NCBI GenBank assembly: GCA_036346355.1
Contig: CM070581.1
Location: 47,883,849-47,947,848 of the forward strand
Source of the DNA: Rhipidocladum racemiflorum
Lineage: Eukaryota > Streptophyta > Magnoliopsida > Poales > Poaceae
DNA: 64,000 bases
Reading direction: 5' to 3'
Both the position numbers and the translations under genes were made by a program. Positions within the stretch are counted from its first letter, which is position 1, and each line of letters begins with the position of its first letter. The notes beneath the pieces were generated by a model, which ran no database searches, was not told the DNA's origin, and worked only from the letters and a program-made list of their open reading frames with translations. Positions 21,597 through 33,598 of this stretch are shown here, piece after piece.

Positions 21597-24500
21597 TGTT
21601 AAGTTAAATAAAAATGTTTAAGAATAAAATGATAGCTAGAAACTATAGATTCCCCTATACATTTGTCTTGAATATGTGAGCTTTTGTGTTGTTGCATTTC
21701 ATTGTAAAGTGTTGTGTTTGGGTTGCCCTCGCGAATGTTAAACCTTGCGTTGAAAATTCGCGATGGAACAGTCCTCGAAAATAATAATAATGATAGAGAT
21801 TTATACTTGCAACGAAGGAAAAGTAGATCCAAATTAAGTAATTTCCTATAACCATCCCATCCCTTTTTATCATAGAAACTTTAAATGATAAAAATTTTAG
21901 CGAACGAAATGTTGCCTTGTAACCAAACTAAATCTCATTTTACCCTTTCCATCTTTGTCTAATCACCCTTCATTAGTAATTCTGGGTCATGTATCTCGAT
22001 CCCAGCCGTTCCCTGTTCATTTATAACAAATGATAAACAACTTTCTGTTATTCTAAAACCATTGACCAACATCACCTGCCAAGCCTTGGTACGCTCCCCT
22101 TTCAAGCTACACAAAAGGTGTAGTTGACACCCGAGGTATCACATGAAAGTTATTAGTAACTTACTCAACTAGGACTGTCCCACTCCGGTCATGTGGTTGC
22201 ACATTTGACTCAGGTCAAATGCTTGCAAGGTTAAGTCCTTAGGGTGACCAGGGTAAGACTACCCGAAGAACCAAATCAACGTCCCCGATGCCACAACTGG
22301 CCCACCATAACATTCTTGCCACTTACCCCGGTCTAAATCTATTTATCAAACCCAGTTGATTACCATGCACCACATGCCATTATCATCACAACACATGATA
22401 CTTCTCAAAATCAGGTTCAATATCTCATTAAGTCAATATTAACATTTGATTGTCCAAAATCATGTCGTGTGCACGTAGCAGGTCTAAGCAATATACTACA
22501 ACGATCTAAATACCCAATGTTGGCAATTCACTAATGTCCAACTATATATACCACAACTAGGGTGACAAGGGTTCATGGCACATAATTAAATAGTCAAGGT
22601 GTCAAACTGCAATTTGGCATTTATCTAATTCCCAGAAATATCTTTAGACAATTTATAATTAAATTAGCATGCAATACTTTAAATTAAATTAATTTCAAAA
22701 GTGGGATCAATATGGTCAAAGCATAACTTGCCTTCAAAAAGTACGTGCTCTTGGTCCTGGGCTGGCTCTTGGGTCAACACTTCACCTTCGAAGCCTTCGG
22801 GCACTTCAACGTCTACTCGTAACGCGTGCAAATAGCAATAAATAAATAAACCGTAGGCAAAAAGTATCCAAAAATTTAAATAAAGTTCATAAACAGAGAG
22901 AGCATATTTTTATAAATTTTCAGAAATTTGAATCGTCCAAATTGGAGTTAAAATGCAAAAGTTATAATCGTTTAAAGTTTAAAGAAACTATTAATTAAAT
23001 AAAAACAGAGAAAACAATTCATAATCAAAAATTAAATAAAATTCTTATCTAAGTAGATATCAATTTTATAAAAATTTAGAAACTGGAATCGTTCAAATCG
23101 GAGTTAAAACGCAAAAGTTATAAACAGTTGAAGTTTGAATCTATTTTTAAAATCAATAATCCGAATTAATAGGTCATTTTCTTTTTTTCGGAAAGTAATT
23201 ATTGCGTCATGGGTGACACGTATCAGCACCTCATTGGTCCACGTCAGTCTGCTGATGTCAGCACCGGCCGAACCCCCCCGATGACGTCAGCATGACGTCA
23301 TCATGCCACGTGGCGCCCTCTGGAGCGGCCACGTCAGCGCGGTCCATGCGCCCGGTCCACGGGTGCTGCTCGGTCCACGGTGGATCTGGTCCACCGAATC
23401 GGGGAAGCACTGACATGTGGGACCACTCGGATGACGTCAGCGGTGACGTTATCGCGCTCGGCCGAACGTGCTGACATGCGGGCCCCACCGTGACGTCAGC
23501 GGTGACGTCATGGTGCGGTTTGGCACGGCCGCTGACACGCGGGCCCGGCGTGTCAGTGACACGCACGCACGCACGCGCGTGCCGCACGGTGCGGCTGGGA
23601 CACACGTGGCTCAATCCCGGCCGTTGGTTTGAAAATCAATGGCGTGGATTGGATCTGGATCTCACGCGTGGTGAGCAGCGCGGTGAATCTGGACCGCACG
23701 ATCTAGATCTAACGGCTGAGATGTAACCCTAGCACGGTGCGGTTCACGGCTACGTGGCTCAATCGTGAGCGTTGGATCTAAATCCAACGGCTGAAAATAG
23801 ATCTAATCACCACAACGTGGAATTTGCACGGTGACGTGGACGAATGTGGGCCGTTAGATCTTGATGCAACAGTCCAGATCTAATCTGGTTTCTACGGGTT
23901 CCTGGGAAATGTGGACTCACCGTAGTGGTTCGATCTAGATCGAACGGTTGTCCGAGCTCGAGGGCGACGATGGCGACGCGGCGGGGCTTGCTCACCGAGG
24001 CTGGGGAAGACGACCAACACGACGACGCTCTGGGGCTGTTCCGGCGAAGTGCATGCACCCTACAGGTGCGCCTTGACGCAGGGGTTCCGGATCCGGGCTT
24101 GAACGCGGCGGAGGACGATGAACGACGCCGGAAGCGAAGGAAAACCGCGGTGGCCACTCCACGAACTACAGCGAGCGATTGCGGCTACGCGGTGGTGGCT
24201 AGGGCTCGGAAACTTGGGGCAAAAGATGCGCAAGGGCAGGGCGACCCTCGGGCGACGACTGACGCATTAAATACCCTCAGCGTGCGCACACAAATCGAAA
24301 ACCTAGGCCCACACGGCGGCGCAGTCCGTCCGCGAGTCGAAGACGATGGTGGCGCGACGTGGCGCAACATGGGCCGTTGGATTAAGATCCAACGGTCGCG
24401 GGGGTTTGGGCTCGGGTGACTTGGCTGGCTCGATCGGACTCGGGTTCGGGTGACGTGGTGCAATCGTGGCCGTTGGATCTCGATCCAACGGTCACGCGGT

Positions 24501-24900
24501 TAGGGTTAGGTTGAACTTGGGTCTGGCTCGACCGTGGTTCGGGTCAGGCTCGAGTCTGACTTGGACTCAAACTCGGTCGAACGAACAGTAAAACCGATTC
24601 GATTTTCCAGCGATTAAACATTCCAATTAATTCCAAGAAATTCATTTAATCCGTGAAAAGTAACAAAATACTCAGAAAAATCCCAGAAAAATTCTAGAAA
24701 ATATTTTAGGGCATTTGTGACTCAAATAAAATATTACCAACAAAAATTTATTTAAAACTTTTAATTCTTTAATTATTTCAAAAGGGGATAAATTCAAATA
24801 AATTCCAAATAAATCCAAATAAATTCCAGAAAATTCCAAAAATTCACAAAAGTGCAAAATAACATTTAAATTCATGAAAAGCAAAAATTGAGGTGTTACA
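21597..24900 (+). repeat. Long LTR (solo or truncated element), probably gypsy
   Basis: It ends GAGGTGTTACA at 24900, the same end as two other LTRs in the window (57365, 60968), and starts about TGTTAAG at 21597. There is no coding sequence. Landmarks shared with 32080-32737 and 36600-37100 include CATGTGGTTGCACATTTGAC, GGTTAAGTCCTTAGG-like text and GGGATCAATATGGTC. Around 24255 GCATTAAATACCC is TATA-like. No primer-binding site follows 24900. The flanks (AGTAC left, TGTAC right) are not a perfect duplication, and the two flanks are TNP2 fragments in opposite orientation. Confidence 0.7.
23210..23600. repeat. TGACGTCA-rich segment inside the LTR
   Basis: GACGTCA or TGACGT cores recur at least eight times between about 23280 and 23515, spaced 10-60 bp, along with CACGTGG, CACGTC and GCACGCAC runs. 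Dense ACGT cores are known bZIP-binding motifs; here they lie in the U3-like half of the LTR. Confidence 0.55.
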
Positions 24901-27817
24901 TGTACCTCTCGAACGGGTACATGCTACGTAGGAATACCGGCCCGCACATCTTTATCTCTGTCACAAGGTGAACAATGAGATGGACCATGATATCAAAAAA
25001 TGATGGAGGGAAATACATCTCAAGATTACATAGAGTCATCACCACCTCAGCCTGCAGAGCATCTAGTCCTTCGGGATCGATGACCTTTTGAGCGATTGTG
25101 TTAAAGAAATAACACAACCTCATGATTGTCTCCCGGACCTTAACCGGCAAAATGCTTCTAATTGCGACAGGGAGCATCTGTGTCATCAGCACATGACAAT
25201 CATGAGACTTCATACCGTTTAATTTCAAATCTTGCATCGAAACAAGTCTCTTCATATTGGAGGAGTAGCCAGACAGAACTTTCACACCATGTAAGCACTG
25301 GCACAATTCAATTCTTTCGGCCTTTGACAGAGTATAACAAGCAGGTTCCAAGTACGTATGGCCTTTATCAGTCTCTTTCGGTGCTAACTCAGGTCTTATG
25401 CCCATATCGACCAAGTCAAGTCGTGCATTGATACCATCCTTTGTTTTGCCCTTAATGTTGAGTAAGAGCATCTCCAGCAGAGCCCCTAAACCAGCCCCTA
25501 AACCAGCCCCTAAACCTTAAAATAGGGAGTGTAGTAAAAAAACAGATCCAGCAAGGCCCCAACTCAAGCCCCTAAAATTAGGGGCCCCCTAAATTTGCCT
25601 CCTGAGCCCCAATTCCCAGGGGGCCCCAACTCAAGCCCTTAAAATTAGGAGGCCCCTAAATTTGCTCCTCAGCCCCAATTCTCAGGGACACGAGTACAAC
25701 CCCTATTATTGAAGACAAGGAAATACATGAGAGGCTTCGAAATGATCTTATTGAGAATTTGTAGGCAATTCACAGTTCTTCGTAAGTTTGATTCATTGTT
25801 CGGAGTTTCTATTTATCTATTTATCATGTTTTGAAAATTTTAAATTTAAATTTGAAATATCATGTTTTTAAATTGTAATATTAATATGCTTATGTTTTAT
25901 GTATTACAAATATTTTTGATTGAATTTTAGTGGTGTCAAATGAAGATTATACATAGCAGATATGTCAAAATAGGAGAAAAAGTGAAATAGGGGCTGAGAT
26001 TTAGGGGCTGTTGCTGAACTTGTGCTATGAAAACAGAGCCCCCAAAAATAGGGGGAGTCCCTAAATCTAAAATAGGGACCCTGTTTTAGGGGCCCTTGCT
26101 GGAGATGCTCTAAGAGACCAATCACGTTGTCACAGACATTCTTCTCGATATGCATGACGTCGATGCAGTGGCGAACTTCTAATTGCTCCTAGTAAGGTAG
26201 GTCCCAGAATATTGATCTCTTCTTCCACATGCTCTTCTCACGAGTACTTGATTTACGTCCCTTTCCATGGGCACCATCCAAGTCCTTAACAATGTCATTA
26301 ACATCTCTCCCGCTCAAAGGCCTTATAGCTGAACCGTTTTTGTTCCTTCCGTCGAAAAGTTGCTTCAACTTGCGATATGGGTGATTCCTCCGAAGGAACC
26401 TACGGTGACGCATGTACATAGTTTTGCAGGAGTGATTTAGCCATACACTGTCAGTATCATCTAAGCAGTGAGTGCAGGCTTCGGATCCTTTTGTACTTTG
26501 GCCTGACAGGTTACCAAGGGCAGGGTAATCATTTATGGTGCAGAACAACAGGCAGTGCAAAGTGAAGTTCTCCCGTTTGTACACATCCCATACGTGTACC
26601 CCAGTAACCCACAATGTTTTTAGATCTTCCACCAATGGAGCTAGGTACACATCAATACCGTTCCCAGGTTGTTTCGATCCTTGGATAAGTATAGACAACA
26701 AAATGTACTTTCGCTTCATCGACAACCAAGGAGGAAGGTTGTACATACAAAGATTTACGGGCCAAGTGCTATGCCGGTTGCTCATGTTACCGAAGTGATT
26801 CATTCCATCTGTACTCAATCCAAACCTTATATTCCTCGGATTCGCACCGAATTCTTGAAAGCTCCTATCGATGTTTCTCCATTGGATGGAATCAGCAGGG
26901 TGCCTTAGTATTCCATCATTCTTATGCTCCTCGGAGTGCCAACGCAACAATTTTGCCTCCTTTGGGTTCGCAAACAAACGCTTCAAACGGGGAATTACAG
27001 GCAGATACCATGCCACCTTAGCAGGAGGTCCTTTTTCCAACTCGATCCTCTCGCCATCATCAATTGAATGACTCTTACGCTTGTACCAGGATGCGTTGCA
27101 CACCGGACATACATGCAAGTTTGCATACTGTTTGCGGTACAGGATACAGTCGTGCGGACATGCATGTATTCTTTCTACTTCCATTCCCAAGGGACAAAGA
27201 ACCTTCTTGGCTTTGTAGGTGGTTGTTGGCAACTCGTTTCCCTCTGGAAGCAAGTCCGCCAATAGACGTAACAGCACTATGAAACTCTTGTCGAACTAAC
27301 CGTTGCTTGCCTTCAATTTTAGTAGTTCAAGTACGGATGACAACGTTGTGTATTTCAACTTGCACCCTGCGAACAAAGGTTTCTCTAAGTCCTCCATCAA
27401 GCCCTGGAACTTTCCATATTCCCTGTCATCAAGGTTTCCTTCTACGTCGCGCAGCATCTGATCCAGACTGTCATCCTGCAACCTATCCTCATCGGAAGCA
27501 CAATCAATATGATCATCCGACATATCATTGACTTCGTCGACGATATTAACGGTACTAGTTGCTTCCTGTATATTCTGCTCTTCGCCATGACTGGTCCAAC
27601 ATGTATAGCCCCTTTTGAAACCCCTTCGAATCAAATGTGCTTCAATCTGTGCTGAGTTTCGAAACATCTTCAGATTTTCGCAATCAATGCATGGACAAGA
27701 CAAAAATTGCTCCCCCTTATTAAACATATCCTCCTCTGCAGCTCTTTTAAAGGTGGAGAAGCCATTAACGTACTCAACATTCAATTGGTTCGCAGCGTAC
27801 ATCCAGCTTCGATCCAT
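24901..27817 (-). pseudogene. TNP2-type CACTA transposase, interrupted
   Basis: Starts MDRSWMYAANQLN at 27817. First piece (27817-27296): CPCIDCENLKMFRN, RRGFKRGYTCWTSHGEE, DDSLDQMLRDVEG. Second (27277-26189): LPTTTYKAKKVLCPLGMEV, HACPHDCILYRKQYANL, CPVCNASWYKR, KVAWYLPVIPRLKRLF, LRWHSEEH, HPADSIQWRNID, DGMNHFGNMS, WVTGVHVWD and THCLDDT, all TNP2 blocks. A third begins MHIEKNVCDNVIGL at 26155 and resumes after the MITE as NIKGKTKDGINARLDL, running to MYPFERYM, where the LTR cuts it. There are single stops or frameshifts at about 27296 and 26189. The protein cuts CACTA ends; this copy lacks its C-terminus. Confidence 0.9.
25466..26110. mobile_element. PIF/Harbinger-type MITE, 645 bp
   Basis: Ends are GAGCATCTCCAGCA and, inverted, TGCTGGAGATGCTC; target duplication TAA at 25463-25465 and 26111-26113. 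No transposase inside. Near both ends are CCCCTAAA-type repeats. TWA duplications and these ends are known PIF/Harbinger traits in grasses. Removing the MITE plus one TAA rejoins the TNP2 frame without a lost or gained codon. Confidence 0.93.
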
Positions 27818-27834
27818 CTACGCTACACATGTAA

Positions 27835-28529
27835 CACATAGTGTTAAATATTAAGTACATCAGGTATTCATAAGCATACAATCTTAAATTAATTATGCAA
27901 TTACTACCTTACAAAACAACAATCTTAGATCTATAAGCTAGATCACCAAATGACTTGAATAGATATCTAAACAATCTTTAAATTCTATCCTTACAAATTA
28001 ATTAAGCTGTACATCATGAATATAATGCAAATAAAACCATTAGATCAAACAACATGGCTGTACAAGCTAGATCTAAAAAATTCATCAAATTCCTTTCTTA
28101 TGATCAAGCTATAGCTAGATGTTAAATAAAATGTAATTAAAACACATTACTAACCTTAGATCACCAAAATCAAACGAATATAGTATCACCCTTCAAAAAC
28201 AATGGTCGCCTTTCAGAAAATCGCCTCACAGCCGCAACCAGTCACAAGAAGTGGCTCGAGGATCCCGAAACCCTAAAATGCATGAAGCGGCTCGAGGATC
28301 AATTTTATATAGGAGATATCACAGACGGTTACTAAGAAAAACTGACTATGATAATGCAATATTTATAGACGATTTTCAAATACCAAACGCCTTTGCTATG
28401 GAAAGTTTTACAGACGGTATTCGATAACCAACCGCCCGTGATAATTGCCTTTACAGAGGTTCATAATTCCAATCCGTCTGTGAAAACTTTTACAGACAGT
28501 TTCTAAACAGAACCGTCTGTGATAGTAAG
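27835..28529. other. CACTA 5' leader and first subterminal repeats
   Basis: AT-rich sequence upstream of the TNP2 start with no coding frame. From about 28318, copies of ACAGACGGT and its complement CCGTCTGTGA alternate, the binding-site-like repeats of CACTA ends. Confidence 0.65.
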
Positions 28530-28811
28530 AAGAAGACGATCGGAACACCTTAAGGAAACAACCAAGACAAACACGCAGTAGGAGGAATAAGAGGAGCACG
28601 ACCTACTTCATCGATCCTGACACACTGCAGTGTGTTATTTTCTAAGCAAATGACACACTCTACTGTATCATGATACAATAGAATGTGTCATTTTCTTAGC
28701 AAATAACACTCCCCAGTGTGTCAGGTTCAATGAAGTAGGCCATACTCCTCTTCTTCTTCGTGCTGCGTGTTTGTCTTGGTTGCTTCCTTAAGGTGTCACC
28801 GCCGTCTTCTT
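28530..28811. repeat. 282-bp near-perfect foldback hairpin
   Basis: Two arms of about 141 nt meet at a 14-bp palindrome, TGTATCATGATACA (28664-28677). Matches seen by eye extend from the centre (GTGTGTCATTT..TTAGCAAATAACAC) through CACTGTGTCAGG-like and ATGAAGTAGG to CCTTAAGGAA and AAGAAGACG at the outer edge. A transcript would form a long hairpin on either strand. It sits among CACTA subterminal repeats. It may be a foldback MITE or an inverted duplication of a subterminal segment. Confidence 0.85.
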
Positions 28812-28934
28812 TGGCGTGGGATGGAGGACTTGTTTGCACTCCTTTTCTTCATTTATGCCTGGAACACGTACCACAGTAATCGTTAATGAATGAAAGGAAA
28901 TTCGATGGTGAAAACTTTACAACAAAAGTGGAGA

Positions 28935-29075
28935 TGTGGAAGGATGCCGTGTCGGGGAGGGAGCCTCGGGAGGGGGGTGGCATCAAGCATGCGGCGTCGG
29001 GGAGGGAGCCTCGGGGGGAAGGGGGAAGGGAAGGGAGGGGGTGGCATCAAGCATGCGTCGGCGCTCACGAATGAA
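28935..29075. repeat. G-rich minisatellite
   Basis: About 60-bp units repeated twice with GTCGGGGAGGGAGCCTCGGG and GGTGGCATCAAGCATGCG; strong G runs on the plus strand. Confidence 0.7.
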
Positions 29076-29099
29076 GGTTAGGGTTTGGGGGTCCTGCGT

Positions 29100-30198
29100 T
29101 CCTTAGTATTATATAGAGCTTCATATAGACGGTTTTGAGTTAAAACCGTTTGTGATAGCGATTAGATCACGGACGGTTGTAAAATAAAACTGTCTGTGAT
29201 AGTTTACAGAGATGTTTTGAATATAAAACCGTCTGTGGTAGGTACAGTGATGGTTGTTTCTCTGTCATGTCTTCGTCTCTTCGTTTCCCGTGCGCCTTTG
29301 AATGAGAACTCTTCGTTTCTCGCTTCGTCTTCAATTCCGGCCGCTTATTAAATCACCGCTATTGATCGAATTCGAACACATTCCTACATCGCCGCTAGCA
29401 CCTCGTTCTCCCGCTCGTCAGCTAATGGCATCTCCGCATTGTCCTGCAAGCTCTGCTTCGTTCGGTGCCGCTCCACCATCACCGCCCCCAGCGCCACCGC
29501 TATGCGGGAAACGCAAGCGGGAAGAGGAGGAGGAAGAGCGGGAGGAGGACGAGGAAGACAACGACGACGATGATGACGGCGGCGGCAGCCCACCGTGGAG
29601 CGACGACGACGGCGGCCCACCGTGGAGCGACGACGACGATTATTATTGTAAGTAATAATATAATGTTATTACTTATTGTAATGTAATATTTTATGTTATA
29701 AAATATCATAATATATAAAATGGCAATGGTTATGTTATTACTTCTTGGCTGTTACAGTGGTTATCAAATTCCATTATGCACACCATTTTTCGTCCTATCT
29801 ATCAACGAAGTATGGCCAAGTTTGACATTCCCTTCGATGAAAATACGTAGTTCGATAAAAACATCAAAATATTAGAATGTAGTACACAGATGGTTATAAA
29901 CACAAAACGTTTGTGATATAAACAATATCAGAGACGTTTATAAACACAACCCGTATATGCTTATATCACAGATGGTTGTATAGTAAAACGTCTGTGATAT
30001 TACTTTATATCACAGACAGTTTTTTTATAGAACCGTCTGTGATATTTGTCTAATCACAGACGGGTTTAATTAACAACGGTATGTGATAGTTTCACTGACG
30101 GTTGGTTTATAGAATCGGCTGTGATATTATATATTACAGACGGTTTTTGAAAACCGTCTGTGATGGTGTGTCTAATATAAGTATTTCTGTAGTAGTGA
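29100..30198. repeat. CACTA terminal and subterminal repeat zone
   Basis: At least ten ACAGACGGTT/AACCGTCTGTGA units lie at 29120-29260 and 29885-30165, and the end CACTACTACAGAAA (minus strand) lies at 30198. Between them is an ORF with a Glu/Asp run (29302-29655). Confidence 0.85.
29302..29655 (+). CDS. Acidic low-complexity ORF within the CACTA end, uncertain
   Basis: 117 codons starting MRTLRFSLRLQFRP. The last 45 residues are Glu/Asp runs with the duplicated phrase PPWSDDD. It has no recognisable domain. GAGGAGG/GACGACG repeats can keep a frame open by chance. It could be a first exon of a CACTA accessory gene, but no splice partner is obvious. Confidence 0.25.
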   Translation: MRTLRFSLRLQFRPLIKSPLLIEFEHIPTSPLAPRSPARQLMASPHCPASSASFGAAPPSPPPAPPLCGKRKREEEEEEREEDEEDNDDDDDGGGSPPWSDDDGGPPWSDDDDYYCK

Positions 30199-30447
30199 TT
30201 AGTTAGCGCCACGAGTTTACTTATTTTCCACTGCAGTTTATTTCATTAAGTCTTTGCCCTACGAGGCGTACTTTTGTAAGTTGACCCTAAGGTCGACTCA
30301 ACCGCTTTCCGTTATAATAAAGACTTATTGCTATTCCGCCGTGTATGATTGTAATATTCATCGATGTTGAGACTGTGGGCACTAGTGTGATCCTGGACTA
30401 ATGCTGAAAACACAGAGGGTCCGAATTTGCATATTTGGGTCCCGACA
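30199..30447 (+). repeat. LTR 3'-end fragment
   Basis: Text such as TCATTAAGTCTTTGCCCTAC, AATAAAGACTTATTGC, and the end GGGTCCCGACA at 30447 resembles the poly(A)-proximal end of a grass gypsy LTR. It is the flank into which the CACTA element inserted; its other half is not seen. Confidence 0.5.
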
Positions 30448-31859
30448 CCCTCTCTATCCCTATCTTTTCCCTCTCTCTCCCCCTCTTTTTCCACTCTAGC
30501 CAGCTGCCCCTTGACCCTTCAATTCCAGTGCTGCCCCTTTGATTCCCCCAGCAACCACTCCCTCTCCCTCCCTATGCCCCTCCCTCTTCCTCCCCACCGC
30601 CTTCCTCCTCCCCTCCGGCCTTCCCACGATCCCGCCACCTCCCTCCTCCTCTTTGGCTCTGGCCTCCCCTCAACCCCACCACCGTGCCCTCCTAGGGGCC
30701 GACGGCAGTGGTGACGTGCCCTACTGGTGGGCGAACATGCCACCTGCATGTCGGGCCTACACGGACCTGACCCAAACGACTGTGTCGGGACGTGTCACCT
30801 GTCATGCCTAGTTTCTGGGCCCAGCGCAGCCCACATCATGCAGGGCTGTGCCCACCATGCCTCAGGGTAGCCCAAAAAAGCATAGCCCAATGCCCACATC
30901 TAATCACCATCATTGTCCTCTCTGCTCCATCAACGTTGCCCTCCTTACCATGTCTTCTCCATTAGCGCTGTCTTCTAAGTAATGGGCAACAACACTAACG
31001 TAGCAAGTTCTTCGGTGAGTGCACATCCAAATATCATAAAATAAAGGAAAAGAAAAGCTAACTTTTAGGAATTCTTCTACCAGTGCAGTTAGCTCTCTAT
31101 TGTAGATTGTTATAATATCATATTTGGTGGTTCTTCTACTCACATGTTGGTACTATATGCAGCAGCTGTGTTGGATCATTCTTTTAAAATTATGGCCCTC
31201 ACCCATCATAATAGGTGGATCTTCGAAAACTATAAATCATGATATTTCATTGTGTCCTACTTGGGGTTGTACATCCACGTACTTACAGTGCCATCGACTA
31301 AAAAGTTCAATTGCATCTGCACACCTCTTCCTTGGATCCACCCTAGCTTTTTCAGGCACACTTTATAGTACTGGTTCAAATGTATGGTCCCTCCACCTGT
31401 AGCTGCACTCAATTTATTTTTACTTTAATTACATATAATTAACTACCTCTGGTTGTCGATGATTTTGACTCTCTTTGTCATGTGCTTCCAGTAATCTACC
31501 CTTTTGATGGTGGATGCCTGGACAGTGGGGTTGATGATGATCCAATGCCCACCATGTGACTCTAAGGAGGAGGGGGCAAGAAGATGACGAAGGCGGCATT
31601 CTCGTGGCCCTCTGTGTTGTCCATGTGACAGTCTTCCATACCATAGCCTTCCATACTCAGGGAGAGTTGATGAGGATCGATGGCAACATCATCTTGCCTG
31701 CAAGGATGACTAGCAGGGGGTGTTTGAGGGCGTGCTTGCTTGCACCTTAGGTCCCCTAATAGTTGCTTCTTCTTCTTCCCAAGTATATTGAGAAAATGAT
31801 TATACATGCATGGCTATTTCAATGGAAGAAAGCTTCTACTCTAGGTTCAATTTTCGGCA
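30448..31859. other. C-rich low complexity and unclassified sequence
   Basis: 30448-30700 is CCCTCTC/CCTCC-rich. The rest has no domain-bearing ORF, tRNA or terminal repeat that I recognise. It could be host intergenic DNA or old repeats. Confidence 0.4.
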
Positions 31860-32737
31860 TAAGGCAATTTTCATTTGTAAGCGTGCAATTTGATAAATGA
31901 TGACAGTATTGAAAAGAACATTTGATAAGAAACTACGTAATGTAAGAAAATCATAGATGTACAACACTCCATGACCCTCCATGGTCATGAATAAAGTATA
32001 TCGCGACCAAACCACCATACCATTAAATCAACTCACCATACCACCATTTTCCAAAGTGTTTGCAAAATCAAAACCAAAAATACTATACTTGACAATATGT
32101 TCCAAGCTGCTCATGACCGTGAGCACGGCTAATTAATTAGATTTAAATCTCTGCAGAGAGTGTACACTTTACCCACATGACATATTATAACAATCATGTC
32201 AACCATGCCACGCGATACACAAATATCCGTTTTGCTAGACTATGACGAAACTTTTCGACTAGCTAGAGCCCAACCTTACATTAGCCTGGGTATGACCATC
32301 CCTGTTATGGCGGCAGAAACCACTCATAGTACTTTTTAGTACTCATTGGGAACACATTCCATCACTCTCATTCTCCCCATAACAGGGCATACCCGTTGTA
32401 TCGGGTTGCTTTGGTCCCAATGCCTCGGTGAAGGGAGCACCCTTGAACGACACCACTCCCCCGGTTCGTCCATACAACTCAGCCTACCAACATGCAAGGT
32501 TTAAACTCCAACTAATTTACTAAGTTAAGGCTATCCCATAACTAGCACATGTGGTTGCACCATTTGACTCAGTTGATAGCATCAAGTTCGGTCCTTAGGT
32601 TGACTCAGGCAAGAATCTCCCCCTAACTACGCGCAAGCACATCCCTTGCACGGCACAAGAATACCTCTTGTACTGTACAAGTATGTCCCTTGTACGGTAC
32701 AAGTCAGTCCCTTGTACATCCGGTTATACCGGTAAAT
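31860..32737 (+). repeat. LTR-derived segment, probably 5' part of the LTR ending at 57365
   Basis: GACCGTGAGCACGGCTAATT and CTCTGCAGAG (about 32117-32160) and CATGTGGTTGCACCATTTGAC (about 32549) recur, diverged, at 58630-58680 and 22190-22215. No coding. A short tandem of CCCTTGTAC-type units lies at 32640-32725. Its order and type suit the missing upstream half of the LTR body seen at 36579-39100. Confidence 0.5.
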
Positions 32738-32959
32738 AACAACCGTAAGAAAATTTCAGTCGTTAATCGATTTTGTCCCGTAACTATTCCCAAAAAAAAT
32801 AGATAATAACTTCCACTATTTTCCCGTCGTTAACCCACCTATAGGACGGCGCAGAAAAAGAGCGGGACAGGCAAAAAAATTTTTTGCGCAAAGTCCTGAC
32901 TCGATCAACTTGTTCGTAATGAAAAAAATCGATCTATTAGAGATCTCCTTTCTTTCCCT

Positions 32960-33245
32960 GCTATGCTCCACCGATCCTATCGATCCTTGATCTCCATCCC
33001 AGCGCTGGCGCCCTGCACTGCTCCTCCCGATCCCCTCCCCTACGGCCTGAGCTCCTTCCTCCCAATTCCCTCCCCTGCGCCATCCCCAACGCCGGCGTGC
33101 CCTGCAGCCTGTGCGCTCCTTCCTGCCGATACCATCCCCTGTCGATTGACATCCCAGGCCATCTTCCCCTCCCCTACGCACGATCGTTCCTCCCGATCCC
33201 CTCCCCTGCGCCATCCCCAACACCGGCATGCCCTGCGATATGTCA
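32960..33245 (+). repeat. Imperfect GC-rich tandem repeat
   Basis: Units containing CCCTCCCCTGCGCCATCCCC recur at about 33070 and 33205 with CGCCGGCGTGCCCTGC or CACCGGCATGCCCTGC after them. It ends ATGTCAAGAATG|GTAAGG, which could be a first exon and splice donor upstream of the PHD exon. Confidence 0.45.
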
Positions 33246-33598
33246 AGAATGGTAAGGTACAGGTGCTTTGGTTGGTTTTCTGTTAATTGCAGAATGTTTT
33301 GCTTCTTCTTATCACGGTTTTAGAATGATTAGTGCGTGCTTGTGGGCTTACTTGCTTGACATAAATCATCAGTTTACATGAGATGCATTGTCCGACTCCA
33401 AAGTAACAACATGCTCTTTGTCTGCTCAATTAATTGTATTAAAATGGAAAAAAAATTCAAATATGTAAGCTGCTTGTTTTAAGTTAAGGCAATTGAATAG
33501 TTCTGTCTGTCAAACCAATATCTCATTTTTGAGTGTCACGTTTTATATTGTTATTGTGCAAATTTTTTTGTCATCTATACTGAATGTTGATTGAGCAG

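Larger units (their letters stand above)
24901..30198 (-). mobile_element. CACTA (En/Spm) element, truncated at its 3' side
   Basis: The minus-strand TNP2 gene (27817-24901) is followed to the right by a zone of subterminal repeats (ACAGACGG...CCGTCTGTGA, 28318-30165) and by the terminus at 30198, which on the minus strand reads CACTACTACAGAAA, a standard CACTA end. The opposite terminus is missing: the gene is cut at 24901 by an LTR. The element also contains a PIF/Harbinger MITE and a foldback hairpin. Confidence 0.87.

Noticed and set aside
23258..24463. Minus- and plus-strand ORFs in the GC-rich LTR half
   Set aside because: Low complexity, no domains, inside an LTR.
29302..29655. A real accessory CACTA gene (TNPA-like)
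   Set aside because: Only an acidic low-complexity run; no DNA-binding motif or exon structure could be supported, so confidence was set low.
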